64,000 nucleotides of DNA from JAHBNG01 sp039028975 (GTDB lineage Bacteria > Chloroflexota > Anaerolineae > Caldilineales > Caldilineaceae): the NCBI GenBank assembly GCA_039028975.1, contig JBCCHB010000037.1:45251-109250 (forward strand), read 5' to 3'. Positions 9,825 through 18,409 of the stretch are shown here, one piece after another. Both the position numbers and the translations under genes were made by a program. The number at the start of each line of letters is the position of its first letter. The stretch's first letter is position 1. The notes beneath the pieces were generated by a model. It saw only the letters and a program-made list of their open reading frames with translations, did not search any database and was not told the DNA's origin.

Positions 9825-11051
9825 CTAATCAAACAGGCCATCATCTGTGGGAAACGTAGCGTAAAATGTTGCCCCCTGGCCCTCTTCGCTCTCGGCCCAA
9901 ACGCGGCCACCTTGCAGCTCAACCAAGCTGCGGACAATATAGAGACCCAATCCGGCACCGCGTGCCCCACTTTCATGAACATTACTAGCCCGGAAAAGGC
10001 TCTCAAATAGATTAGGCATCTCTTCCTTGGGGATACCAATCCCAGTATCTATGACAGAAAGCAGTAGAAATTCCTCGTCTACATCAAAGTCGAGCGTGAT
10101 GGTAATATCGCCATCATCCGGTGTGTATTTGATGGCATTGCTAACCAGATTTGTTAGAATTTGCATAGTGCGACTTTCATCACAAAGCACTTTGGGTAGA
10201 TCTGGCGCAATTTGCTGGGTCACGGTTAGTTTTTTTTCAGTCAATATCAATGCCTGATCTTTTAGAACCATATCAATCAGGGTGCCTAGATCTGCGGGGC
10301 GAAGGAGCAGATCAATACGACCTGCGTCAAGGCTACTGACGTCCAGCAGATCATCCGTAATCCGGATAAGGCGTTTTGTGTTTCGCTGGACGATATTGAG
10401 ACATCGAAGCTGGTTCTCTGTCAACTCCTCAAAACCTGGCTCTAGGACAATCTCCATATACCCTGATATGGTCGAGAGGGGGGTACGCAACTCATGGGCG
10501 GCAGTGGTGACGAACCTAGTCTTCATCTCATCGAGCTGCTTTAGCTCGCCATTGGCTGCCGAAAGACTTAGGTTGCGCTCGGTTAGCTGCTCGCGTAAGA
10601 GGAGTAGCTCGTTTCGATCCTGGGTCAATCGTTGGCGCAGATGACCTAATTCAGAAATGTCTTCAACCACATGAAGGAGTCCCGTGATGATATCTTGAGC
10701 ATCTCTTATGGGAATTGATTGGAGGAGCACATAGCTTGTAGAGTGATCCGCTGTTGTGCGATTGACCAAATTCAGATGGTGCTTGCTTAAAGTCCCATTA
10801 AGAATCGATTCAATTTCTGATTCATACCCAATCAATTCAGGAGATAGCTCATAGAGCGTTTCGGCAGGCCCCTGTTCATCCTGATCGTCGAAGACGGGTT
10901 GAAACAGCATATCCACAGCACCACCAACTTCTTGCACCTTAAGTCCTCGATCAACTAAAGCATAAGCAATTGAGCGGCTTTCAAAGATACTTTGAGCAAT
11001 TGCTGCACCTCTTGCTCCATTTGTAAAGGTAGAGTTCGTTTTCGGTAACAT
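9825..11051 (-). CDS. PAS-domain sensor histidine kinase
   Basis: A 408-residue kinase. A PAS-like sensor domain covers about 22-135 and a short coiled coil about 136-175. HisKA has His186 in AAHELRTPLS, and HATPase_c shows the N box (NLVSNAIKYT), G1 (DTGIGIPKE) and G2 (GAGLGLYIV). No transmembrane segment is visible, so it is probably cytoplasmic and senses an internal signal such as redox state or a small ligand. No response regulator lies nearby, making it an orphan kinase. It precedes the anchored surface protein gene by 16 bases. Confidence 0.93.
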   Translation of the reverse strand: MLPKTNSTFTNGARGAAIAQSIFESRSIAYALVDRGLKVQEVGGAVDMLFQPVFDDQDEQGPAETLYELSPELIGYESEIESILNGTLSKHHLNLVNRTTADHSTSYVLLQSIPIRDAQDIITGLLHVVEDISELGHLRQRLTQDRNELLLLREQLTERNLSLSAANGELKQLDEMKTRFVTTAAHELRTPLSTISGYMEIVLEPGFEELTENQLRCLNIVQRNTKRLIRITDDLLDVSSLDAGRIDLLLRPADLGTLIDMVLKDQALILTEKKLTVTQQIAPDLPKVLCDESRTMQILTNLVSNAIKYTPDDGDITITLDFDVDEEFLLLSVIDTGIGIPKEEMPNLFESLFRASNVHESGARGAGLGLYIVRSLVELQGGRVWAESEEGQGATFYATFPTDDGLFD

Positions 11052-11458
11052 ATTGTCTCACCAATCGTTCTCATACAGCGATGGCTAGTAGATCATCTTG
11101 GGGACTCATCTTGGGACCATGATAGTAGCACTCTTTAAATACAAACTACCCTATAAAAGAGAGCATTCTCCAAGCCTTGCTGTCTACCTAGCAACAGTAT
11201 ATGTTAGGATGGAAGTTTCTTAGTGGACGACGAGGATAAGAATATGAGTTCGCTTGCTATTGTCAGTAGAGCACTGTGGGGGCTAGAGCGGCGACACGCT
11301 TCGTGACGCACGCGGGAATGCTCATTGTGGGTGCTTCGCATCCTCTACTGAATATTGCGCGGATCGAGCATCCATGTTTTGGACTCGATTGTATACTTAG
11401 TAGATCGCAACAACGTTGTGAAATGACACATTTCGATCTACTGATACTCATTCCTAAG
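11052..11458. other. Intergenic region with inverted repeat between GTPase operon and kinase gene
   Basis: About 400 bases without a credible gene; any kinase promoter on the minus strand would lie here. A 9 bp perfect inverted repeat, AGTAGATCG (11399-11407) and CGATCTACT (11434-11442), encloses a smaller palindromic centre (ACAACGTTGT). It lies just downstream of the GTPase stop on the minus strand and could be a terminator stem, although no clear T-run follows. Confidence 0.4.
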
Positions 11459-11971
11459 TCAGACGAGCATTTTTCCTAAATGGCGAAACAGATCTTCTAC
11501 TTCGTCCCCATCTTTAGCACTGGTTAGATAGAAGGGCGACTCTAGGTGAGCGGCCAGCTCCTTGACGTCAGATACTGTCGCTTGGTGGTCGCTGATTAAA
11601 TCCACTTTATTGGCTGCTAAGATTAGATGTGCATCAGGACTGATTTTGCGTAAATCTCTGGCATATTGATGTAGATTGTCTAGCGTGCTTTTACGTGTTA
11701 AATCACAGACAAGTACCGCTCCTGACGAGCCGCGTAAATAACTTGCTCGTACCTGGCTAAACTCCTCATTTCCAGCCAAATCCCATAGCAACATGGTCAG
11801 ATCGATCAATTCACCGTCTTTAGGAATGACTATAGATTTCCGGCTGACTTTGACCCCAATGGTACTAATGTATTTATCGTCAAACCTATCATAGACAAAG
11901 CGTCTGATCAAGCTGGTTTTGCCTACGGCAAATTCCCCCAACAGACAGACCTTTTTGTTGTATTTGGCCAC
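11459..11971 (-). CDS. Rab/Ras-like small GTPase
   Basis: A 170-residue single-domain GTPase. All five G motifs are visible: G1 GEFAVGKTS (residues 12-20), G2 around STIGV, G3 WDLAGNEEF, G4 NKVD and G5 TSAKDGD. Asn replaces the usual switch-II Gln (Ras Q61), which often means low intrinsic hydrolysis and dependence on a partner. There is no C-terminal lipidation Cys. The start is taken as GTG 11971 because AGGAG lies 8 bases upstream and the reading begins directly before the first beta strand; the longer frame from 12052 would run into the neighbouring gene. It follows a tail-anchored longin/roadblock-like protein after 59 bases. Prokaryotic Rab/Rup-type GTPases are known in Chloroflexota and cyanobacteria, usually with roadblock/longin partners. 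Cellular role inferred only: polarity or surface organisation. Confidence 0.92.
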   Translation of the reverse strand: MAKYNKKVCLLGEFAVGKTSLIRRFVYDRFDDKYISTIGVKVSRKSIVIPKDGELIDLTMLLWDLAGNEEFSQVRASYLRGSSGAVLVCDLTRKSTLDNLHQYARDLRKISPDAHLILAANKVDLISDHQATVSDVKELAAHLESPFYLTSAKDGDEVEDLFRHLGKMLV

Positions 11972-12030
11972 CCAATACTCTCCTGCGCTCTGATTTGTCA
12001 CGCTCCGGCATATACTGGAATATGCCGATT

Positions 12031-13326
12031 TTAGTATACGATCAACCACCAAATTAAGAAAATAATCAAATTGATAAGGACCAGAATTTTAAATGAAGTA
12101 GGGAGGGCAGAAATTTTTTGTAATAGCCCATCTATAGGACCCTGAAAAGTGCTCAATGGCTCCCTGAGTTGTTCAAATTGAAGATTGTCAGCAGAAATTT
12201 GGTTAGGAAGACGTGGCGTAAGCGATTGTCTGATAGATTGGGCCGCAGCTAGGGCCATTGGTTCTGTTAGCAAAGGCCGAAGTTGTTCCCTAGCAGAATG
12301 TAGAGAGGCCACATTCCCATCAAAGCCACGCAGTACCTCCATGAACTCATTCTCTACTTTCATCAGATAGTCATGTAAAATCGGTCTAAAGGCAACTGGC
12401 TCGTTTCCCTCTACGACGACTGCCAAATATGCATGTTGAGCCGTCTCAATTAATATTTGTTTCTCTCCATAGTGAACTTCATCCAGATGCCCCTCTTCTC
12501 CCCGTCCAAATGCATCTGCAACAAAATCCTGAATGGCCGTTAACATTCCGGTGATCAAGTCATGATCATAAGCTGCATCATGTTCCCCTATTTGCATCAT
12601 CTGTTCATCAAGATCTGCAACCAAATCAGCTTCGTTTATCTCATCATCACCCAAATAAATTAAAAGGATTCCCGTTTCTCTATGAATGAGGAATAAATCA
12701 GTGACATCAAATGGAAGCAGCTCCCTTAACGCTAGCTCTGCTGGCGAAACCCCTCGAATGCGGGCTTGAAACCGTCTATTGAACTCTCGAAAACTAAACG
12801 TCTGTTGGATCTGATTATCGATTCGGCGCCGCAACTCACTCATGGCTTCCCAAACGGAGCGTTGGATCATCTTTCCCAGAATTGGGTAAAGGGCTTCGAC
12901 CATCTCATCCTGAGAATTACGAATGTTGGCGCGGATCGTGTCGGCCATGATCGGACTGATAGCCGAAATCATCTCCCCGCGGGAATCCCGAATGCTGGTG
13001 CCGATAGAATTGGCAATAATCGGCGTGATGATCTGGATAAGCCCTTCTTTGTCATTAATGTGCTCATCCATTTCGTCTAGAATGGCTTTGAACTCTTCTA
13101 ACCTAATCGTTAGATCATCGATTCTTTCCTGATCGCTACCCACCAACAGCTTGCGCAATGCCTCAAACTCATACCCGCCCGATTCAACTTGAGTTGAGTC
13201 AGCTTGGACTACCTGAGAGACCAAACTCTGGTTTTCAAACGGGGCTGAGTGCCATTGGTCCTGTTGGATAGGTCCCTCAAGCTGATGAGTATTCTGACGA
13301 TCTCGTTGGGAAGAGCTTGTTGTCAC
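12031..13326 (-). CDS. Tail-anchored protein with helical repeats and longin/roadblock-like domain, GTPase partner
   Basis: 431 residues from a GTG start, whose upstream AAGG lies inside the end of the preceding gene (8 base gap, likely coupled translation). Residues about 55-110 are coiled coil. Three related helical repeats follow at about 105-175 (ITPIIANSIGTSIR, ISPIMADTIRANIR, LYPILGKMIQRSV). A mixed alpha/beta region at about 205-330 begins DLFLIHRETGILLIYL and resembles the domain placed before OmpA modules in cyanobacterial proteins adjacent to Rab-like GTPases. A single C-terminal helix (ILVLINLIIFLIWWLIVY) anchors it in the membrane with the bulk cytoplasmic. No OmpA domain is present here. 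It is probably the membrane docking or regulatory partner of the GTPase. The fold assignment is from memory of family patterns and is moderately sure. Confidence 0.72.
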   Translation of the reverse strand: MTTSSSQRDRQNTHQLEGPIQQDQWHSAPFENQSLVSQVVQADSTQVESGGYEFEALRKLLVGSDQERIDDLTIRLEEFKAILDEMDEHINDKEGLIQIITPIIANSIGTSIRDSRGEMISAISPIMADTIRANIRNSQDEMVEALYPILGKMIQRSVWEAMSELRRRIDNQIQQTFSFREFNRRFQARIRGVSPAELALRELLPFDVTDLFLIHRETGILLIYLGDDEINEADLVADLDEQMMQIGEHDAAYDHDLITGMLTAIQDFVADAFGRGEEGHLDEVHYGEKQILIETAQHAYLAVVVEGNEPVAFRPILHDYLMKVENEFMEVLRGFDGNVASLHSAREQLRPLLTEPMALAAAQSIRQSLTPRLPNQISADNLQFEQLREPLSTFQGPIDGLLQKISALPTSFKILVLINLIIFLIWWLIVY

Positions 13327-13334
13327 AGAGTACC

Positions 13335-13898
13335 TTACCCCATCTCTTGCTCAATGGCATCTATCAAGGACGTTAGCTCTGTTTCTGGCGTCCTACTCTG
13401 TAGGCCCGCACCCAGTTGTGCAAACAGCTCCCCGAGGGCGACGCGGTCCATCTTAGCATGATCCATTTCATCAATGGTCTGACGCAACTCGCCTCGCATA
13501 ACATCTTCCAATGATCGTAGATCTTTAATAATCCCTTGCAACTTGCTGCCAGTCCGCGTATCCAAATCAGATATCTGCTCAGTGAGCCGCTCATCTAATG
13601 TGGTGACTTGTTCAAGATGACGACTATCCTGTTCCTTGATCTGCGAATCGATTCGGTGCTCTAGCTGCTGTAGATCGCGCTTGAGCTGTTTGCTCTGTTC
13701 TTGCAATCCATGGGATAGGCGGCTCAGCTCATCTTCGATACGAGTCACATCTTTACCAAGACCCTCCAACCGCTGAAACACATCCCGCATTTGAGGGCCA
13801 AGAATCAGATCGCGGACCCTTTCTATTTTATTAGCCGACTCTTCGTTGATTGATTCACTCAAGGTACTGGAATCTTTATTATTTGCTTTGGTTGCCAT
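13335..13898 (-). CDS. Coiled-coil protein, first gene of the GTPase operon
   Basis: 187 residues, highly charged and predicted almost wholly helical with heptads between about 30 and 150 (DEMDHAKMDR, QLEHRIDSQIKEQD). No signal peptide or membrane segment. The ribosome site GGAGAG lies upstream of the ATG. It is the first gene of a three-gene minus-strand operon with the tail-anchored protein and the GTPase. The C-terminus (RVALGELFAQLG) resembles the short helix found in DNA-damage- or chemotaxis-associated scaffold proteins, but this is not specific. A role as scaffold or GTPase effector is inference only. Confidence 0.7.
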   Translation of the reverse strand: MATKANNKDSSTLSESINEESANKIERVRDLILGPQMRDVFQRLEGLGKDVTRIEDELSRLSHGLQEQSKQLKRDLQQLEHRIDSQIKEQDSRHLEQVTTLDERLTEQISDLDTRTGSKLQGIIKDLRSLEDVMRGELRQTIDEMDHAKMDRVALGELFAQLGAGLQSRTPETELTSLIDAIEQEMG

Positions 13899-13923
13899 AA
13901 GTTCTCTCCTCTGTATCTAAACT

Positions 13924-14017
13924 TATATAGATAGCCAGAAAAGTCTGTCCTCCCATCTCGGAATGTCCAGAGTAGATGGGTCAAGAGTCGGGACAAGGCT
14001 CTTCGGGCGAAGTATAC
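13924..14017. repeat. Family A palindromic repeat, copy A1
   Basis: A 94 bp element in the 322 bp gap upstream of the coiled-coil gene. It runs from TATATAGATAGCCAGAAAAG to CGGGCGAAGTATAC. Its reverse complement aligns along its whole length with copy A2 (15766). The ends are imperfect inverted repeats (GCCAGAAAAGTCT against AGAGCCTTGTCC/CTTCGGGC) bounded by TATA. No coding potential. Confidence 0.75.
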
Positions 14018-14220
14018 TCAACTCCAGTTATCAAACGGAGCTTACTCTCAATAGCAAAAGCTATGGAAAAATTCAAGTGTTCAAAGCAGCGCAGTGCTGT
14101 AGACTGTACCCAAAGGGTGCCAACATTTTTCGTACCAACAGGGACGGTAAGCGAGATTGGGAGCACCTCGTCCACAGTGGTCTTTGCGATCCTTCTATGG
14201 ATTGACAAGTTCATGCCGGG

Positions 14221-15390
14221 CTATCCACCACGTAAATATTGTTGTACATTTTGTTCATGTTCCTCAAATGTGCGGGCAAAGACGTGGCGGCCACTCTGCT
14301 CTGGTACGGCTACAAAGTAGAGAAAATTATGGCTTTCAGGATAAAGAACCGCCTCTATACTGCTGATTCCCGGATTCGCAATCGGCCCAGGGGGTAAGCC
14401 AGCATAAAGGTATGTATTATATGGGCTAAGTACTGTACTGTACTCTTCTAAAAAGACCGGCGTTTTCCACCACTGTTTGCTCTCAGGTTGATAACCCATT
14501 GCATATTGAACCGTTGGATCTGCTTGGAGTTTCATACCCTCTGCTAGCCGGTTCAGATAGACTCCTGCTATGATTGGACGCTCATCTGGAATTACCGCCT
14601 CTCGTTCCACAATGCTGGCTAACGTTAAAACCGTATAGAGATCCAGAGTAGTATTGCCTTCATCTTCTGCCTTTTCGTAAAGAGGCATCACCTTTCTTTG
14701 AAAGGTTTTTAGCTGATGCGACAATATAGAATCAGCGGTGGGAGCATTTAATATGACTTCATACGTATCGGGAAAGAGATATCCTTCTAGACCTGTGTTA
14801 AGTGGTCGGGTTGATAGAAACGGATAGTCGGCGGCATCTTGGTGTGCTATCTGGCCACTTGTTACTTGATGTTCGTACGAGACCATCTCTTCATCATTGA
14901 ATATCTGAAGAGACCGAAGATGATCGACCATTTGGCCAAATCGCCACCCTTCTGGGAATGTAATAAGAAGGGTGGCTGCCTGGGTATTTTGCAGTGCCTC
15001 AGCAATTTCAGGCAACGTCATGGTCGGACTTAGAATATAGGTCCCTGCCACGAGCCGATCTGCAAGACCATTTACTCGTACATATGCTTCAAAAAGGCGT
15101 GCATCTCCTATCAACCCGGCGATAACTAATTGTTCACCAATCAGCCGGGCAGGCATACCTGCTGGTACTTCAATGCGAATCGATTGTCCTTGTGGGTTGT
15201 GTGGTTGATTGAGCGCGGCTACGTTGTTACGAAGATAGAGTCGATGTGAAAAAGGGTTGCTACTACACCCGACAATCCCGCCAACACAAAATACAGACAG
15301 GAGTACTACATAAATTACTGTGCTTTGGAGATTGACCCGTCTGAGAAGAGCGAAATCGATATCCTGTCGTTTGCTGATTAGCTGCGCCAT
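14221..15390 (-). CDS. mltG: Endolytic murein transglycosylase MltG
   Basis: 389 residues from ATG 15390, which overlaps the end of the DUF423 gene by 13 bases. An N-terminal hydrophobic helix (about 22-41) ends in a lipobox-like IVGC with Cys42, so it may be a lipoprotein or a single-pass membrane protein. The YceG/MltG domain carries the catalytic Glu262 in LASIVEREA, together with EGYLFPDTYEV and LQADPTVQYAMGY. MltG cuts nascent peptidoglycan glycan strands and releases them from the synthase. A longer frame from 15531 would overlap the DUF423 gene by over 150 bases and adds no recognisable sequence. Length and motifs are normal for the family. Confidence 0.93.
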   Translation of the reverse strand: MAQLISKRQDIDFALLRRVNLQSTVIYVVLLSVFCVGGIVGCSSNPFSHRLYLRNNVAALNQPHNPQGQSIRIEVPAGMPARLIGEQLVIAGLIGDARLFEAYVRVNGLADRLVAGTYILSPTMTLPEIAEALQNTQAATLLITFPEGWRFGQMVDHLRSLQIFNDEEMVSYEHQVTSGQIAHQDAADYPFLSTRPLNTGLEGYLFPDTYEVILNAPTADSILSHQLKTFQRKVMPLYEKAEDEGNTTLDLYTVLTLASIVEREAVIPDERPIIAGVYLNRLAEGMKLQADPTVQYAMGYQPESKQWWKTPVFLEEYSTVLSPYNTYLYAGLPPGPIANPGISSIEAVLYPESHNFLYFVAVPEQSGRHVFARTFEEHEQNVQQYLRGG

Positions 15391-15749
15391 ACCGCTAGTG
15401 CCAAACAGATCCATCCACCAATGAAGGCTAAGCCACCCAATGGTGTAATGGCTCCCAAAATGCGGATACCCGAGAGGGCCAATGCATACAAACTGCCCGA
15501 GAAGAGGAGTATTCCAACGACAAACAGCCAACCAGCAAGGGGTGCAAGGGATGCCTCGGGCCAGCGTCCAATAACAACTGCTACCGCAACAAGGGCTAGC
15601 GCATGATAAAAATGATAGCGGGCACCCGTCTCAAAGGTTTCAATTAGCGATGGTTCAATACGCCCCGTCAGGGCATGAGCGCCAAATGCACCAAGAGCTA
15701 CAGCGAGACCAGCAAAGATACTAGCCAACATAAAAAACATTTTTTCCAT
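15378..15749 (-). CDS. DUF423 family small membrane protein
   Basis: 123 residues with four hydrophobic segments. It starts MEKMFFMLASIFAGLAVALG and contains GAFGAHAL and YHFYHALALV, which are characteristic of DUF423 (UPF0382, YgdD-like) inner-membrane proteins of unknown function. It is translationally coupled to mltG (the mltG ATG lies inside its last codons). The family is widespread and not functionally defined. Confidence 0.9.
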   Translation of the reverse strand: MEKMFFMLASIFAGLAVALGAFGAHALTGRIEPSLIETFETGARYHFYHALALVAVAVVIGRWPEASLAPLAGWLFVVGILLFSGSLYALALSGIRILGAITPLGGLAFIGGWICLALAVWRS

Positions 15750-15765
15750 GATGGTTGATTCCGCC

Positions 15766-15862
15766 TATATACTTTGCCAGAAAAGTCTTGTTCCAACTCT
15801 TGTCCAATCCACTCTGGGTATTTCCGAAAAGAGAGGACAGAACTTTTCTGGCCATCTATATG
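15766..15862. repeat. Family A palindromic repeat, copy A2
   Basis: A 97 bp element filling almost the whole 120 bp gap between the DUF423 gene and the metallohydrolase gene. The terminal inverted repeats are clear: CTTTGCCAGAAAAGTCTT near the left end and GAACTTTTCTGGCCATC near the right, each flanked by TATA. It is the cleanest copy of the family in this window. Confidence 0.8.
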
Positions 15863-15869
15863 TTTCAGT

Positions 15870-16586
15870 CTATATGTTTGTTGAAAATATTTGGCTAGCT
15901 AACGCCTTGACCCTTTTCCCACCATTCTGCATGATAGGTGGCCCATGACCAAAGGCCAGCACTTCATAGTCATCACTATACTTCTTGGCTAACTTCCACA
16001 CACTACGAAGTGCATTATCCTGGTCAGGCGTATAAATCCAGATAGGTGTTCTGAGCGTTCCCCCTCGATTCGAGAGCGCATCGCCAGTAATCAGAAAGCG
16101 TTTTTCCTTATGTAAAAGGGATATATGCCCTGGCGTATGACCCGGTGTGTGGATCACCGTAAACCCTTCCGGTAAAAGCTGCCCATCAACAACTAATTCA
16201 TTGGGCGACGCAGGTCGAAAGCTAAATTGAGGCACGAACGAAGTTGCCAACCAATAAGGTAAACGCATAAACCAAGCTGACGGATACCGCCTCTTGGGAT
16301 TTTCCATAAACTCTTTTTCAACTGCGTGGCAGACGATTGATGCCTGGGTTGCACGCTTAAGAGCTGCTAAACCACCCGTATGATCGAGATCAACATGAGT
16401 AGTAATAATCCGTTTAATGCTATGGAGCGGGTAGCCGTTTTTACGAACGGCATCTAAAATAATTTGGGCATCCTTGGGAAATCCCGTATCGATTAGCGTG
16501 AACCCCTCACTCCACTCCCATAAATAACAGTGGACCGATGTGCCTATCTCATCCAAATCCCAAAGCCCTGGTAGTATCTGTTTCAT
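15870..16586 (-). CDS. MBL-fold metallohydrolase
   Basis: 238 residues of the metallo-beta-lactamase fold. The metal motif is THVDLDHTGG (H64, D66, D68, H69), a HxDxDH variant of HxHxDH common in this subfamily. Further ligands are in HTPGHTPGHISL, LITGDAL and FGHGPPI. The substrate cannot be told; relatives are glyoxalase II-like or quorum-lactone hydrolases. It is the last gene of the lepB-deoC operon, one base after the small hypothetical gene. Confidence 0.88.
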   Translation of the reverse strand: MKQILPGLWDLDEIGTSVHCYLWEWSEGFTLIDTGFPKDAQIILDAVRKNGYPLHSIKRIITTHVDLDHTGGLAALKRATQASIVCHAVEKEFMENPKRRYPSAWFMRLPYWLATSFVPQFSFRPASPNELVVDGQLLPEGFTVIHTPGHTPGHISLLHKEKRFLITGDALSNRGGTLRTPIWIYTPDQDNALRSVWKLAKKYSDDYEVLAFGHGPPIMQNGGKRVKALASQIFSTNI

Positions 16587-16587
16587 G

Positions 16588-16881
16588 CTATCTATTGATA
16601 AAATATTCTCGACTTCGATAACTGCCTAAATGGCGAAGCCTAGCATGAGGATGGTCGATAGCCTTTTCCAGATCCTGGACACTCAAACCTGTAGCATCTG
16701 CTAAATCCATTACAGTGCGAAAGTGATCGTCCGTTAATGCCTCTGCCGATTCTCTCTCCTGTTCGGTCAGTTTATAACCACGACAGGTTCTTTCAGGTGA
16801 TTCGATCAGAAGATCTCGACACTCATAACAACGCCATGTGTGGCCGACGATCAAGGCAAAATCTCGTAAACGAGTCGACAT
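16588..16881 (-). CDS. Small uncharacterised protein in the deoC operon
   Basis: 97 residues, not recognised. It starts MSTRLRDFALIVGHTWRCYE and has one CxxC pair (CYEC) plus a later Cys (TCRGYKL), suggesting a possible thiol or metal site. The C-terminal half is helical and may be a small helix-turn-helix-like bundle (HFRTVMDLADATGLSVQDLE). The ATG shares one base with the deoC stop (TAATG), so translation is coupled and the gene is very probably real. Confidence 0.7.
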   Translation of the reverse strand: MSTRLRDFALIVGHTWRCYECRDLLIESPERTCRGYKLTEQERESAEALTDDHFRTVMDLADATGLSVQDLEKAIDHPHARLRHLGSYRSREYFINR

Positions 16882-17723
16882 TAATACCCTTCTCCTACGC
16901 CAGACACACGAGCGTGACCAGCAAAACTTTTGACAATATTCACCCCAGCGCTTGCCCCAATTCGGGTTGCACCGGCATTGATTACCATAAGAGCATCTTC
17001 AGCCGTACGAACACCGCCAGATGCTTTGACGCCCAAGTTCGACCCTACGACTTGGCGCATCAGTGCTACATCCTCTTGGGTTGCCCCGCCACCACCAAAA
17101 CCCGTAGATGTCTTAACGAAATCTGCCCCAGCATCCTGGGCTATCACAGATGCAATCACCTTCTCTTCGTCAGTCAGCAACGAGGTCTCTAAGATAACTT
17201 TGACAAGCGCATTTCCCGCATGTGCGACTTGGGAAACGACGCGAATATCCTCAAACACTCCCTGCAAATCAGCGCTCTTGAGCCGACCAATATTGAGCAC
17301 CATGTCTACTTCATTCGCCCCTGCCTCCACTGCCTCTTCCGTCTGAAATGCTTTTGTTGTGGCTGTTGTGGCACCAAGCGGAAACCCAATGACAACGCAA
17401 CGCTTTACCGAGGCATTTCCCAAGATTGTATGACAGGTTGTCAGCCATGTGGGATTGATGCAGACACTGGCAAAGCCATGCTCGACTGCTTCACGGCAAA
17501 GTTGTTCAATCTGCTCTGCTGTTGCATCAGGCTTTAACAGCGTATGATCAATAAGTGATGCCAATTGAGCCGACGTCAGGCCGGTAATGTCAAATTGACG
17601 ATCATCTACAATCGGTTCACCTATGGCAACCTCTCCCAATGATGTACGGATTGCGCTTCTGATCTCTGCAATATTTTCTGTGATATTCTCTAAAATAGTG
17701 TGTGGGGTAATTGTGTGAGTCAT
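16881..17723 (-). CDS. deoC: Deoxyribose-phosphate aldolase
   Basis: 280 residues. DeoC cleaves 2-deoxyribose 5-phosphate to glyceraldehyde 3-phosphate and acetaldehyde in deoxynucleoside catabolism. The Schiff-base Lys204 sits in DFVKTSTGFG, with Lys233 in GVKASGG and Asp140 in EVDMVLNIG. The N-terminus has about 45 extra residues before the usual start of the TIM barrel (LIDHTLLKPDAT). The start ATG overlaps the lepB stop by four bases (ATGA), and the stop overlaps the next gene. Confidence 0.96.
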   Translation of the reverse strand: MTHTITPHTILENITENIAEIRSAIRTSLGEVAIGEPIVDDRQFDITGLTSAQLASLIDHTLLKPDATAEQIEQLCREAVEHGFASVCINPTWLTTCHTILGNASVKRCVVIGFPLGATTATTKAFQTEEAVEAGANEVDMVLNIGRLKSADLQGVFEDIRVVSQVAHAGNALVKVILETSLLTDEEKVIASVIAQDAGADFVKTSTGFGGGGATQEDVALMRQVVGSNLGVKASGGVRTAEDALMVINAGATRIGASAGVNIVKSFAGHARVSGVGEGY

Positions 17724-18400
17724 TCTTGCTCTAGTACAAGAGGTTGTCCCGGCTCGTTATGATAATGTTGAATAAGCCCCCAATTTTCAATGGGCCATAC
17801 CCGCAACCAAGCTTTTCCTACAATTAGATCTTGAGAAAGCTGACCAAAGGCGCGGCTGTCGCTAGAATTGGGTCGATTGTCACCCATAACAAAGAGGTGT
17901 CCTGGATCAATGACATAGGGGCCTTGAGCCGGCCCTGGTGGGACTCGATTGGCAATGTAGGGCTCATCCACTGCCTTTTCATTAATATAGATTCCGCGAT
18001 CTTTGATTTCGAGATTATCACCGGGCAACGCAATAATCCGTTTGATGTAATCCTCTTGTTCATTATTTGGGTTATGAAAGACCAATACATCCCCTCGTTG
18101 AGGCTCGCCTAAAACATAGGCTAGTTTGTTCACAAGAATAAACTGACCTTCGATGAAGTTCGGTTCCATTGAATGACTTTCGATGCGATAATTTTGAACA
18201 ACCTGGCGCATCAACAAGAAAATGATTAAAGAGAGGACAATGGTCTCAGTTAGCTCGCGAAAGAGCATCCAAGCCGAAGAAGGTGACTCTTCGACCGTTT
18301 CGGCTCCGTCTGACGTAAGTCCATCCATAGTGGATGGATCCGCCCCCCCTAACTGTTGAGTTGTATAGCCCTGGTCACTTAGTTTGTTTATTTCATTCAT
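17720..18400 (-). CDS. lepB: Signal peptidase I
   Basis: 226 residues. A cytoplasmic N-terminal segment of about 48 residues precedes one transmembrane helix (about 50-68). The catalytic Ser77 is in ESHSMEP and the general base Lys120 in DYIKRIIALPGD; the late motif MGDNRPNSSDSR is intact. It removes signal peptides from exported proteins, of which this window encodes several. It leads an operon with deoC. Its upstream region holds a decamer repeat array that may influence transcription. Confidence 0.95.
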   Translation of the reverse strand: MNEINKLSDQGYTTQQLGGADPSTMDGLTSDGAETVEESPSSAWMLFRELTETIVLSLIIFLLMRQVVQNYRIESHSMEPNFIEGQFILVNKLAYVLGEPQRGDVLVFHNPNNEQEDYIKRIIALPGDNLEIKDRGIYINEKAVDEPYIANRVPPGPAQGPYVIDPGHLFVMGDNRPNSSDSRAFGQLSQDLIVGKAWLRVWPIENWGLIQHYHNEPGQPLVLEQE

Positions 18401-18409
18401 AATCGTATT

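Noticed and set aside
15870..16586. Metallohydrolase as inactive because HxHxDH is HxDxDH
   Set aside because: This variant is normal in the subfamily, and the other metal ligands are present.
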